Shown here: one piece after another, positions 24,367 to 35,606 of the stretch
How the letters are laid out: every line of letters starts with the position of its first letter
Numbering within the stretch: position 1 is the first letter of the stretch
Assembly: GCA_038373885.1 (NCBI GenBank)
Contig: JAWZYV010013193.1
Span: 54,628 to 118,627, forward strand
Source: Cheiracanthium punctorium
Taxonomy: Eukaryota > Arthropoda > Arachnida > Araneae > Cheiracanthiidae
Reading direction: 5' to 3'
DNA: 64,000 nucleotides
Notes under the pieces: model-generated
Databases searched by the model: none
What the model was told of the DNA's origin: nothing
Seen by the model: the letters and a program-made list of their open reading frames with translations, nothing else
Position numbers and translations under genes: made by a program

Positions 24367-24631
24367 CTACCCTCTTTTAGCCTAGCCTATCCTATCGCTA
24401 TCCTACCTTACCCTACCCTACCCTACCCTCTCTTAGCCAAGCCTGTCCTATCCTCTCTTAGCCAAGCCTTTCCTATCCTCTCTTTTCAAAGCCTCCTTTC
24501 CTACCTCTTTTTGCCTACCCTATCTTACCCTTTTTTTTTGCCTAGCCTAGACAATTTTATCCTATCCTACCGTACGCACTTTTTGCCTGGCCTATCGTAT
24601 CCTACCTATATTTAGCCTAGCCTAAGCTACT
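24367..24631. repeat. Pyrimidine-rich minisatellite
   Basis: Imperfect units built from CCTATCC, CCTACCCT, CTCTCTTAGCCAAGC and TTTTTGCCTAGCC repeat across about 260 bp, so this strand is almost purely pyrimidine apart from A and AGCC. The unit is irregular. Confidence 0.85.
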
Positions 24632-25639
24632 TACGCGTACAGAATTCGTGAGCGGCAGACAAATAACAGAACAAACACCCACATCAATTCCAAATACAAA
24701 ATTAAATATCCGAAAATGGAAAGGGAAAAAAATGAAACAGAACGGCATCAGTTTGGCTTGTACTTTCAGGTACATGCGACTTAGAGGTACAGTGGTTAGG
24801 ACTTTCCTGAAAACTAAGTCTCTGCGTTAGAGAAAACTGCTGAAAATAATTTCACAAAACAAGAAGTACTTAACTGTCATTGTCCCATTGTCATCATATG
24901 CCAATTGTCTACAAGCCCTTCACAGCATCATCTGCAAAATACAAAAGAGATACATCATGTATCTTTGTCAAAGTGAGGGGTTAACCGAAAAGTTAGCATG
25001 TTCGCTTCCATTATTAGAAAGAAATGATGCAAAAATTCTTGCGTCTTTCTAACAATCAAAGAATTTTCTAATTACTGCCATTAGATTTTCATGAATGTTT
25101 CACAAGCGAGCTGGGAATTCGAATAGCCAAGCGTAGAATCATCGATGAGCACAAAAGGTGAGTCTGAACGATGGGAGCCAGTATTTAGAAATTCGTATTA
25201 GACGATTACTTTGTGATAGACTAGCAAAAATTTTACCCGACATGAGAATACCAAAGCACACCAATAGCAATTAATTACCTTGTGAATAAAAAAAAAGCCT
25301 AGGTGCAACAATTCCGGGTTGTACTACTTACTCCAAATCAAGACTCGTGGGCATTACTCCAAAAATATTAGAAAATTATGTTCAATATCCGTAATAAAAT
25401 ACACACCATTGGTACGATGACATGGGACTTTTCATAATTATAGAAATAACAGTCGCCACTACTTTAAAAATCTGAAAATTCTACATATCAGGGAAAGGGT
25501 GGATTCCCCCCTTTTCAATTTTAACTTCTGGAAATTTCTTCTGGTCTGGAAATTTAAAAGCTGTCTCATCTATATTATAGTTTTTCTAAGGTACTGATTT
25601 GCAATTTTTACGATTTATGAAACAGTTTATTGAAAAATA
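24632..25639. other. No gene seen
   Basis: AT-rich, short ORFs only, no repeat ends identified. Confidence 0.45.
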
Positions 25640-26760
25640 GTGTAAATATTGGGTCAAACAGAGATTGGATGGCATGTACAGATGCCCATACAGCTTCAAC
25701 ACGATGCCACAGTTCATCAACCGTAGTGACTGGAGTATGGTGATTAACAAGTCGCTCGGCAACCATTCACCAGACTTTTACTATTCGGAGAGAGGTCTGG
25801 AGAACGTGCTAGCCGGGGCAGAAGCCAAACATTTTCCGTCTCAAGGAAGGTTCGTATAATATTGGCAACATGCGATCGTGCATTATCCCGCTGAAACATA
25901 GGGTTTCGCAGGGCTCGAATATAGGGTAGAGCCACTGGTCTAACACATCAGAAATGTAACGTCCACTGGTCAAAGTGTCATCAAAGTGAACAATAGGTAA
26001 CCGAGACGTGTATCCAATAGCACCCCAAAACATCACGCCAGGTGATGGGCCAATATGACAATGACGAAGGCACGCTGCCAATGTGCGTTCACCCCGATGC
26101 CGCCAAACATACATGCGACCATCATGATGCTCTAAACAGAACCTAGATCCATCTGAAAAAATGACGTCTCGCCATTCGTGTGCCCAGATTTGTCGTGGAT
26201 CACACCATGAAGTCGCTGCTGTCTGAGGCAGCGTCAAGGGTATTCGCAGCCATGATCTCCGAGCTGACAGTAAATGCTGCTGCAAATGTCGTCGAAATGT
26301 TCGTGCAGACACTTGTCTTGTAAACGACACCATTTCTTGATTCAGGGCTCGTGACGTGGCTACACGATTCATTAACGCCATGCGGGTAACATACCTGTCT
26401 TCTCGGCTGCGAGTGATAGCGGACCGTTGAGATCCATCACGGCGTTCCGTATTACCGTCCTGAATTCATCCATTCCATATTCTACTAACAGTCATTGGTC
26501 TCAACCGGCGGGAGCGGCAATACTAATATAGGATAAACCGCAATCCCAGTAGGCTACAATTTGAACGTTTATCAAAATCAGAAACGTGCTCGTACGCATT
26601 TCTCCTTATACGAGGCCTCACAACAACTTTTCACCAGGTAACAACGTTCAAATTCAATTTGTGTATGAGCGGGACCGTCGCTGTTAGCAACGGGCCTGCG
26701 CATAGATTGCCACCGCGAAAAATGAGTTAATCATTCAGGCCTGTTATCCCCATTCGCACT
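25640..26760 (-). mobile_element. Tc1-like (Tcb2-type) transposon, ends not resolved
   Basis: A broken transposase occupies most of this interval on the minus strand. About 240 bp of non-coding sequence lie on its upstream side. I could not find convincing inverted termini, so the limits are estimates from the coding remnant. Confidence 0.6.
25655..26480 (-). pseudogene. Tc1-like transposase, frameshifted
   Basis: It is a DDE transposase related to the proteins usually labelled Tcb2 transposase, abundant in spider and other arthropod genomes (family knowledge). Upstream of the first Met at 26381 the same frame already reads RRDGSQRSAITRSRED, so the protein starts further up. The order is then a helix-turn-helix region (SARTFRRHLQQHLLSARR), WRDVIFSDGSRF (first Asp; the usual SDES is SDGS), GVMFWGAIGYTSR, then in another frame FQRDNARSHVANI (second Asp) and ARSPDLSP. 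A further shift follows, where the expected catalytic Glu codon reads GTA (Val). The C-terminal part (VTTVDELWHRVEAVWASV) persists near 25680. At least two frameshifts and a lost catalytic residue make it dead. Confidence 0.87.
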
Positions 26761-27218
26761 GTTCTATTTTATTAATATAAATATTATGAATGTTATTTTA
26801 TTTCATTATTTAAAAACATTTTTTTTTGTTTGGGTGTACTAAAATAATTTAGATATAGATAATCATTTTTTGAAGATTACGCTTTTTTATTTGCTGGAAA
26901 TTTATCATAGAATTCGAACATTTTGCTGTGAATGTAAAGGTAAGTGTAAACTTGTATAATTTATTTAGAAGTTCTAAAAATATGTATGTAAATCAAGTTC
27001 AGTGAACAAAGGAGTAACTTTTCTATAATACTTGGAATTGCTATAAAAACAGTATAATTAAATAAGGAATCTTTTATTTTTGGTTTACTACAGTGTTTAG
27101 TGCAGCTTTTGAAGGGGTATCCTGAAATTTTTCGAGTCCTTGAGCTGTTGGTTTATCTTACTTTGTATTCAAAGGCCGATAAGCAGTTTTTTTTTTTTTT
27201 AAAGCTACAACCTTAATA
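26761..27218. other. AT-rich, no gene
   Basis: Low-complexity A/T sequence including a T run near 27188-27200. Nothing else is visible. Confidence 0.5.
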
Positions 27219-27978
27219 CAGTGAAACTTCATGGAGCGACCACCCTTCGCTCCGCAAAACATCGGTCGTTAAGAGAGGTGGTTGCTTAAAGAAGTAAACA
27301 TTTAGTAGTCAAGAAAAAAAAGTGCTAAAATATATTTCGTTTTTTTATTTATGTAGTTTCATTATAAATTGCATGAATACTTATATAAACAAATTTTAAA
27401 TTTTGATCAAATCTTTCAGAATTTCAGATTGTTTCATTTTTTATTCTCGCTTCGAGTGTACTTCACTCTCTGCTACATTTTTTTTTTTTGGGGGGGGCAT
27501 CTGCCAAAAGAGCATTTATTCCGATATCTTCATGCATTCTGAATTTGTCATGATAAAATCTATTTGCTTCTTAGGTTTTCCCACAACGAAATGTAACCTC
27601 CAAATTTCTCTTCAAATTTCTTTTTTTCGTGTGATGCGATCACATCATTGCGCTGCCAGTAGTGAAATTGCTCATTTCTTACACATGTATCTTTAACGTA
27701 CAAAATTTGTACATAATGTGTACGTGTACATGCACTGCTGTCGATTTGCAGTAGAGCGACTGGTTTAGAATGTGGTTTTTATTACTAGTACTTCCGGTAA
27801 AATACAAGAAAATTTTCGGACAGGGAACCGGGACCGGTCTCTTATAGAGGGTTGTTTGGTCTCTTCTAGAGGATCTTTTAACATTAACTAGATAGTATAA
27901 AAAGTCGGTGCCTTAAAAAATGTGTCGTTGAAGGAGCGGGTCACTAAATAGAAGTGGTCGTTCATAGAAGTTTCACTG
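27219..27978. mobile_element. 760-bp Tigger/pogo-type non-autonomous element
   Basis: It starts CAGTGAAACTTCATGGAGCG and ends GTTCATAGAAGTTTCACTG, inverted over about 27 bp with few mismatches. TA flanks both sides (27217-27218 and 27979-27980). The longest interior frame (27403-27696) has no transposase motif. The CAGTG-type ends and TA duplication fit the pogo/Tigger branch of Tc1-mariner. Confidence 0.82.
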
Positions 27979-29904
27979 TATACAGCAATGCATGGACGAA
28001 AAGAAAAACATTTTCTTCAAGCACCAGTTAATAATTACTTTTAAAAAAAAGATATTGGAATATTGGTGGTATTTCCTAGCATTGTTTTTTTAAATTTAAT
28101 ACATTTCTTTGGTAGAAAAAACATATGGAATTATAAACGAAAATTATAAATCCTTTTAATTTCACGAATGGTAAAATTTTCAATGCATAAACTTAGCATG
28201 AAAACGACGTGTTTTGCCATACTATGTTACGTGATTCTTAATCCTTTTGATTTCCTTCATCATCCCATAAAGTTCGTACTACTATTTATGAGATACATTT
28301 TATTGAGTAATTTATTCTAAATGTTTCTCGGTAAGATAATTTACATTATTTTTAAGTTAGATGCCAAGAAAATGCAGTACACCAGGTTGTACTTCTAACT
28401 ATAGTAAACTTACGTCAAATAACCACGTCTTACAAGAGGTTAAAAATTAAATAATGTAGCAGTACTTAAATGATGTATATGCGAACTGTAAATTTCAAAT
28501 ATTTTCATTTCTATTCCAGCACCTCGTCATATATTCTGTTAATATAGTAGTTGGACAAAATTTAATGAACGCAAATTTAATAACTATTTGTTGATTTTAC
28601 TTAAAAAGTGGTTATGGTTGTAACTGCTTTTAAAATGTAAAACTAAAACATTCAGTATAAAGAAATGCATAAAAATATCTGTATAAATAAACTGTTTATC
28701 TTTTGTGAATATGTTTATCATCATGTATAATAAAAATCGCTTAATTTATTTAATGTATATTAAAAATCAAGCCAAAATAATGAATCATGAGAGTAAGCAC
28801 TATGTTTTCCCCTCAAATTACACACATCTATTTACTTTAATGTCCACATGTATCATAGTAAAGAAACTAATAAAATTAGTAGCACAATTATGACATAAAG
28901 CAACATTAAATAAAGTTTTTCAAAGCCGCCAAAAGCTTAAAAAATGCTTGATGTATACGTGAAGACGCGAGCATCCGTAAGCCTCTTTGGATGACTCATC
29001 GATATACACGCGCAGGCCCGTTACAAATAGCGAAGGCCCCGGTATGAGAAACCGGCTGTACAATTTCCTCATTCAAACCCATTGTAGGTGTCGCTACTGG
29101 CGCCTGCTTAATCTAATTGCCCTGAAAAGCTAATCATTTGCTTATCACAGCATCTTCTTCCTGTTGTTCAAAATTTCACGTCTGTAGCATGTCGCCTTCT
29201 TGGTGCAGCAATTTTAATGGCCAGTATTGTACATATCGTAAGTGACAGTAACATCAAATGCATGTCACTCAGTTAGTACGTTTAAAGGACTTGTGCACAA
29301 AATTAAGTGATGTTAGGAATAGTTCCATGCCTTCTCAGATACGGATCAATTGGAATAGCACCTAACGTAAATCACTGATGTAAGAACTGTTGGAAGTAAA
29401 TTAAACATTTTTTTTTTTCCCAGAAGCTGCAGTTCGCCTTCAAAAAATTAAATTTTGATTAAATATTGTACATAACGTTTCGTCAAAATACATCGCATTC
29501 GGTACATATTTTACGACACATGCTTCATAATCATGCATACATAAAAAAAAAATAATATTCAGTAAAACATATCTAGCGGCCATTGTAATTTTCTCCGTAA
29601 CTGTCTAGTTGTAAATAGCCAAGAAAAAGATCCCAAAAGTAAAAAATTCAATGGGTTCAAAGTCAACATTATTTGAAATCAGCCTGCCGAAAACCACGAA
29701 ATTGTAAACTAAGACATAACTGCTCATAAATTGAATCTTCTATTTAAAAAAAAAAAAAAACCGAAAGTTAACAATTTTTAACGAATTTTATTTCGTATTT
29801 CAAGAAATCCTAAACTTACATTCATTTTACTTTAAAGCGTGTACTTATTATACATCCTGCACTCTGCAATTTCAGCTTTCTAATTTTAAAAGTTAAATAA
29901 ATAA
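27979..29904. other. AT-rich stretch without recognisable gene
   Basis: Around 28960-29000 the sequence GAGCATCCGTAAGCCTCTTT and GATGACTCAT is the reverse complement of a segment at about 47040-47075, so a small dispersed repeat is present. Poly-A runs lie near 29412 and 29745. No gene motifs. Confidence 0.45.
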
Positions 29905-29985
29905 AACTCGGCTGTTCGAGCCTCGTCAAGAGGAAAACCCCTAATTTTTTAGTTTCATTATTGCCATATTAAAACTATATTTATT
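29905..29985 (+). repeat. Module X, copy 2
   Basis: CTCGGCTGTTCGAGCCTCGTC followed by TTTCATTATTGCCATATTAA, directly abutting MITE M copy 2. It matches 3681-3775 (opposite strand) and 31051-31150. Confidence 0.6.
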
Positions 29986-31050
29986 GACTATGTCATTTTA
30001 TCTCTCATCTTTCGTGTATTTCGCCTGGTAACCCTATGATGGAATTTTTATGATTGTAACCTATTTATAGAAAAATGCATGTGATGCGTATTCTACAGCT
30101 TACGAAATATTGTAACAATAGATTAAAGCTGTTGTATTTAAATTTAAATATTTAATAGTATTTAAATATATGTCAAAAATACGCGTGATGCATATTCTAT
30201 AGCTTACGAAATATTGTAACAATATAGTCTAAGAGCCAGCGACCGCCAGACCTTCGTCATAGTATAAAAGCTGAAATTTTCTCTGCGCATACCCCCCAAC
30301 ATAGGTAGGAGAATCGGCCACACTTACATCGTTTGGATGATCGTGGCTTTGTCAGGTAACAGGTGGCAAAGGTGTATAAAATTGCCGAAAAATTCGTCAT
30401 TTCATAAAGCTTAATTTTTTTTTATATGTTCTTCTTCGCAGTACTAGAAATCACTTGATCCCTTGCCAGACACTTTTCCATCGTGGCAAACCCCTGCCAG
30501 ACAATCTCAAAGTCATGGAAAACCTGTTGCGTTCGTAAACTCCCGCGACGAAGTACGTCAAGCTGTCACAAAGTGCCAAGCACATTTTATATTGCTACTT
30601 CTGAACTTTCTTACGCGCGAACTTTCTTGCAGCGCGCTCGTAATAGAATTACGTTTTTCAAGACTGAGATTGTCTGGCGGGGGTTTGCCACGATGGAAAA
30701 GTGTCTGGCAAGGGATAAAGTGATTTCTAGTACTGCGAAGAAGAACATATAAAAAAATTAAGCTTTATGAAATGACGAAATTTTCGGCAATTTTATACAC
30801 CTTTGCCACCTGTTACCTGCCAAAGCCACGATCATCCAAACTTTATAGTGGCCGATTGTTCCTACCTCTGTTGTGGGGTATGCGCAGAGAAAGTTTCAGC
30901 TTTTATACTATGACGAAGGTCTGGCGGTCGCTGGCTCTTGCTCTAATAGATTTAAAGCTGTTGTGAACTAATTGTATTTAAATATACGTAAAATCATGTC
31001 GCATTTTTGGGACACATTTTTGGGACAATTGTCAATAAAGGGGGTAAGAG
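29986..31050 (+). mobile_element. MITE family M copy 2, split by foldback insertion
   Basis: It starts with the same GACTATGTCATTTTATCTCT end as 3417-3680. It is interrupted at about 30225 by the foldback element and resumes near 30946 with GATTTAAAGCTGTTGTGAAC to GTCAATAAAGGGGGTAAGAG. An internal ~100-bp segment (GCATATTCTA.AGCTTACGAAATATTGTAACAATA) is duplicated before the insertion point. The M copy is therefore older than the foldback insertion. Confidence 0.7.
30225..30945. mobile_element. Foldback element, complete (~720 bp)
   Basis: Two arms of about 290 bp (30225-30530 and 30650-30945) are near-perfect reverse complements separated by a spacer of about 120 bp. The outer end reads TAGTCTAAGAGCCAGCGACC on the left, and the right arm reads GGTCGCTGGCTCTTGCTCTA. 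Arms hold GACCTTCGTCATAGTATAAA and its complement, and CCAGACACTTTTCCATCGTG and its complement. No ORF with a known domain spans it. ATA flanks both sides in the split host MITE, which may be a short target duplication. Confidence 0.85.
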
Positions 31051-31150
31051 AAAAACTCAGCTGTTCGAGCCTCGTCAGGGGGAGACCCCCTTGTAACCCC
31101 CCCTAACTTTAGTTTCATTATTGCCATATTAAAACGATATTAATTGACTA
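31051..31150 (+). repeat. Module X, copy 3
   Basis: CTCAGCTGTTCGAGCCTCGT, a GGGGGAGACCCCC palindrome and TTTCATTATTGCCATATTAA. It sits between MITE M copies 2 and 3, making a tandem M-X-M arrangement. Confidence 0.6.
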
Positions 31151-31161
31151 ATCATTAGAGT

Positions 31162-31216
31162 GATGAGAGGTAAAATGACTATAATTCACTAATTGATAGT
31201 CATTTTACCTCTCATC
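31162..31216. repeat. Perfect 21-bp palindrome at a MITE junction
   Basis: GATGAGAGGTAAAATGACTA(T) at 31162-31182 is exactly complementary to 31196-31216, with a 13-nt loop. Both arms are MITE-M terminal sequence, so two ends meet head to head. Confidence 0.88.
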
Positions 31217-31444
31217 TTTCGTGTATTTTGCCTGGTAACCCTGTGTTGAAATTTTTATGATTGTAACCTATTTATAGAAAAATACATGTGATGCATATTC
31301 TACAGCTTACGAAATATTATAACAATAGATTAAAGCTGTTGTGAACTAATAGTATTTAAATATATGTAAAATTATGTCGCTTTTTTTGGGACACATTTTT
31401 CGGACAATTTTCAATAAAGTGTTGGAGGATAAAATGGCATAGTC
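31196..31444 (+). mobile_element. MITE family M, copy 3
   Basis: It runs from ATAGTCATTTTACCTCTCAT to GAGGATAAAATGGCATAGTC and carries the family landmarks CGCCTGGTAACCCT-like and GGGACACATTTTTCGGACAA. It is similar in length to the 264-bp copy at 3417. Confidence 0.75.
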
Positions 31445-31868
31445 ATTAAAAATTTAACAGACACATTGGGCCCCAATTATTAAAAGTTAAACTTAACTTC
31501 TACATAAACCTGTCACTTCGTCGAGGTATATCCTTTCGCACCCCAGAGCTCATGGTTGTGAAAGCGTGGTTGGGCAGGGAAGGTCTCGATCCCGCAGTGG
31601 GCTGTTGCGTGAAAGTTTAATTTTAACATATATCTACATATAGATTTTTTTCCCACAAAAAACAGCCTACTTTATAAGGCCAGCAAGGTTTATTTTATAG
31701 ATAAAACAAAGCCTACCCTAATATCCCCGATGTAACTTTTAAAGTACTTTTTAACAAGATCCATTTACACAGTTAACTTGTACGTTTTTATAGTCGCAAA
31801 CACAGAGTTACCGTTTCTGTTTGCATCCTGGCTTTCTAGTGTCCGTCTTGATATCTCTCATGATGCAT
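31445..31868. other. No gene seen
   Basis: Short GC-richer patch at 31540-31610, otherwise AT-rich; no assignment. Confidence 0.45.
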
Positions 31869-32500
31869 TAGGGTGGTCCAAAAAAGGCCAATTTTAACTT
31901 TTTATTTATTTTTTCCAGTCTCAACCTCTAAATTTGTTCCTTTACAGTAGAAAATAATGTTGGAAAAGTTTGAATGAAAAGAAAAAATATTTAAAGGCAG
32001 CTCAAGGCGGTTGAAGTTGCACAGTTGCATGTAAAATTGTGTTAATACTGATGATACCAAAATGACAGAATTTTATTAAATTAATCAATTAAATTTTAAT
32101 TAACACAAATGTATACATCTACACATATATAAAGTAAAATACTAATTTTAATTTGAGTACATTTCAATTTGTCAAGTCCTTTTTTCTGCTATCGGGAGAG
32201 GCTTTTCGATGATCGAAAACTTTCATCAAAACCTGAAATTGAGGTTCGCTTCGTGTAAGAAGTCCAGTATATTCTTTTACCAAAGTGATACCTCTCTCGG
32301 CATGATCATTTACAACATTTATAGCCTGAACACAAGGACCGTATTTAGGGTGGGGTCCAGGGGGTCCGGACCCCCCCCCCCCAATTTTTTTTTTTTTTTT
32401 TTTTGGGATACGTGCCTGCCTGAACACATTTTAAGGCAGTGCAGTAATCAAAATCAGAGTTCTAGTGTTCAGGGTCTACTTGGAGGAATCCATGTGGTAT
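31869..32500 (-). mobile_element. Inverted 3' fragment of the GGGTGG-ended transposon
   Basis: It is the reverse complement of the 3' end of the element at 32501-35603: same TAGGGTGGTCCAAAAAAGGCC end, same downstream AT-rich untranslated part and same C-terminal coding (NDHAERGITLVKEYTGLLTR, minus strand). It stops exactly where the full element begins. A 74-bp insertion sits inside it at 32344-32417. Confidence 0.8.
32344..32417. mobile_element. 74-bp insertion with 10-bp duplicated flanks
   Basis: GCCTGAACAC occurs directly on both sides (32334-32343 and 32418-32427), but only once at the matching place in the full element near 35150. The insert contains GGGGGTCCGGACCCCC-type sequence and a run of about 20 T, so it looks like a short retroposed or hAT-type insertion. 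Confidence 0.7.
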
Positions 32501-35500
32501 TAGGGTGGTCCAAAATATTGAAGTTTTGAATTTTCATGTTCTCACCCTCCAAATTTGTTTCAATATATCTAAAAGTAATTATGGCAAAATTTAATCACTA
32601 ACAAACAATATTTAGAGGTAGCTCAAGGAAGCTAAAGTTTCATACTTTGAGGTCATTTTGTTGTTTTTCTAAATAAGAAAAGCAAAAAACATCTCTCATC
32701 TCAATATATAAAAATTATTTTAATGTATTTAAAACTTGTTTGTATATATTGCACAAAAAATTATATTATTTATAAATCAGTAGTTTGTTTAAAGGTATTT
32801 TTAGCACTTACAGTAGATAATATCTGTTATATTGCAGTATTCCACTTAACTCTCATAGATGGCGGCACCAGACTTTGAGAACAGTTTTTTTTTTATTAAT
32901 ATTTTTGCTTTCAGTTGGTGGTAGCTGTAAATTATTTTTTGGTCTTTAAATTATAATATTTAGTATTTTTAAAGTTACTTTTATTAAGTTTTACTACAAC
33001 TGTATTTTTAGATTTAACTAACCCATTAATCTGTAACCATGCAACCTTAACTGCAACCATCTGATTTAAGTTTATTTAGTTTTGTTCTTAGTTTGGTTGT
33101 TCTGTGTTAGAAACATGGAAACAAGATCTAAAAATGAAGTTTACCTTCTCGGAAATACTCTGAATAAACTTAGCGGTAATAAATTGCCTTCAATAGGTAT
33201 GTCATTGAAATTTTTTCTTCACCACCATATTGAGTTGAAAGCTACAGTGCAAGAAGCATCTAAGGCAACAATAGCCGAGATTGCAAAGTTTTGGGTGAAA
33301 GCCAGAATTCCCATGCGGGATCCATAGCATTGTCAAAAAAATTAGAGAAACTGTTTGAAGAATGGAGATTGTTAAAAAAGAACAGGACGTAAAACACCCA
33401 ATCAAAAGACTAAAGAGAGTGTATTCTCTTCAAAATTAATTTATTTGATATTGCCCATGCCAATGCATTTGACATAATAAAAATAGCTGAGGACAGATTT
33501 CTTGCTAGCTCAGCGGGAAGATGGAAGACGAGGATCCATGATTAGTGTTGATAGAAATCTTTTTCAGAAAGAAAAACTTGCTGATGAAAAAAAAAAAAAA
33601 ACCTTCTGAACAAGAAATTACAGAACATGAAAGATTTGCAGGAAACAGCATTAGATTTTATAAATAACTCAGATGAAGATGAAAATCATACTGAAAAGGC
33701 AGTAGAATTTTTTGAAGATGACAGAGCAACACCGGGTCCTGGTCCATCAAAAGCTAAAAAAAGACGGTACAGCATTATAACACCAGAATTAACAGCAGCT
33801 CTAGATAGGACAAAAGTATCTGACAGAAAAGCTATGTTTGTTGTTGCAGAAACTGCCAAGAGTTTGGGTATCGATGTGAGAGATGTCAGCCTAAGCAGAA
33901 GTTCAATTCGACGACAGAGAATCAGAAATAGAATTGAACAAGCCAACAAAGTAAAATCACAACTACAAAGTAATGTTCCTCTGATTGTACACTGGGATGG
34001 CAAACTGTTACCAGAACTAACTTTAATTACCAAAAAGAAAACAGACAGACTGCCAATTTTAGTGTCTGGAAATGGGGTTTCGCAGTTAATCTCAGTTGCT
34101 AAACTTCCTTCAGGAACAGGTGAAGCACAAGCCCATGCAGTTTACGAAGCTCTGAAAGAATGGAATATTGCTGACAAAGTATTTGGAATGAGCTTTGATA
34201 CAACTTCCGCAAATAGTGGAAAGGGCAAAGGTGCTTGTGTTCTTTTAGAGAAAAAGTTGGGAAAGAAACTTTTCTTTTGCCTGCCGTCATCGTATTATGG
34301 AGCTTATCATTGGAAAAGTTTTTCATATTGCTTTAGGAACTTCTTCATGCCCAGAAGTACCTTTATTCAAACGTTTCCAAGATTTGTGGGAGTTCCTAAA
34401 TAGAGACAAATTTGAAGCAGGTGTGAAAGATAATATTTTATCCCTTGTGCAACATGTAAAAGATGATATTTTAGAGTTCACTGCTAGACAAGAATTACCA
34501 CTTATAACAAGAGATGATTATCAAGAATTTCTAGAACTAGTTATTTTCCTTGGAGGGATACCTGCCAGAGGAATTCGTTTCAGGCATTCAGGAGCAATGC
34601 ACCATGCTCGTTGGATGTCTAAGGCGATATATTCTTTGAAGATATATATCTTTAAATCTCAATTCAAACTCACAAAAAATGAAGAATGATCTACGCGATG
34701 TCTGTGTTTTTACAGTCAGAGTGTACTTTAAAGCTTGGATGACTGCTTCAGTTACTGAAACCCACCATACAATGATTTTCAAATGATGACTAGTTTGTTA
34801 GACTATTCCAAGATTAATCAATTAATTTCAAAAGCTGCATCAGAAAAGTTTGCAAAGCATCTGTGGTATTTGCCCGAAGATTTTTCTGCACCATCTCTTT
34901 CTGACAGCCAGTTACCTCTTTCGACAAAAAAACGGGTAGTTGAAGCCCTAAAAGATAAAAAGGCACAAAGAATCCTGAGAAAAGGATAACAGTTTCCCTT
35001 GAAACTTTCCATGAAAGGAAGTTTGGGGAATTTGTAACCCAACAGTCTTTCGAGCTCCTCAAAGTAAGGAATATACCACATGGATTCCTCCGAGTAGACC
35101 CTGAACTCTGAACTCTGATTTCGATTACTGCACTGCCGTAAAATGTGTTCAGGCTATAAATGTAAATGATCATGCTGAGAGAGGTATTGCATTGGTAAAA
35201 GAATATACTGGACTTCTTACACGAAGCGAACCTCAATTTCAGGTTTTGATGAAAGTTGTCGATGATCATCAAAAAGCCTATTCTGATAGCAGAAAAAAGG
35301 ACTTGACAAATTGAAATGTACTCAAATTAAAATTAGTATTTTACTTCATATATATGTAGATGTATGCATTTGTGTTAATTAAAATTTAATTGAGTAATTT
35401 AATATTAAAATTCTGTCATTTTGGTATCATCAGTATTAACACAATTTTACATGCAACTGTGCAACTTCAACCGCCTTGAGCTACATTTAATTTTTTTTTC

Positions 35501-35603
35501 ATTCAAACTTTTCCAACATTGTTTTCTACTGTTAAGGAACAAATTTAGAGGGCGAGACTGAAAAAAATAAAAAGTTAAAATAGGCCTTTTTTGGGCCACC
35601 CTA
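32501..35603 (+). mobile_element. DNA transposon of unassigned superfamily, 3.1 kb
   Basis: The ends are TAGGGTGGTCCAAAA and TTTTGGGCCACCCTA. If TA is the target, the element is GGGTGG...CCACCC with TA on both sides. Beyond the tips the two termini stay similar in inverted sense for roughly 200 bp (for example CTCAAGGAAGCTAAAGTT against CTCAAGGCGGTTGAAGTT). Inside is one plus-strand coding remnant (33115-35313). Confidence 0.75.
33115..35313 (+). pseudogene. Transposon-encoded RNase H-like protein, broken
   Basis: Pieces in several frames follow one another on the plus strand. They are METRSKNEVYLLGNTLNK (33115), then QREDGRRGSMISVDRNLFQK (about 33512), an Asp/Glu-rich linker with PGPGPSKAKKRR, and a body with LSRSSIRRQRIRNR, VHWDGKLLPEL, RLPILVSG and MSFDTTSANSGKGKGAC. 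After a frameshift near 34285 come MELIIGKVF, VPLFKRFQDLW, GIRFRHSGAMHHARWMSKA, HLWYLPED and NDHAERGIALVKEYTG, with a stop at about 35313. I recognise this as a widespread but uncharacterised arthropod protein type. The HWDGK and SFDTTSAN Asp residues and the ARW block recall hAT-like RNase H folds, an inference only. There are at least four frame breaks. Confidence 0.7.
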
Positions 35604-35606
35604 GTG

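Noticed and set aside
24083..24385. Protein gene in the GC-richer patch
   Set aside because: A single 100-codon frame with no domain that runs into the minisatellite.
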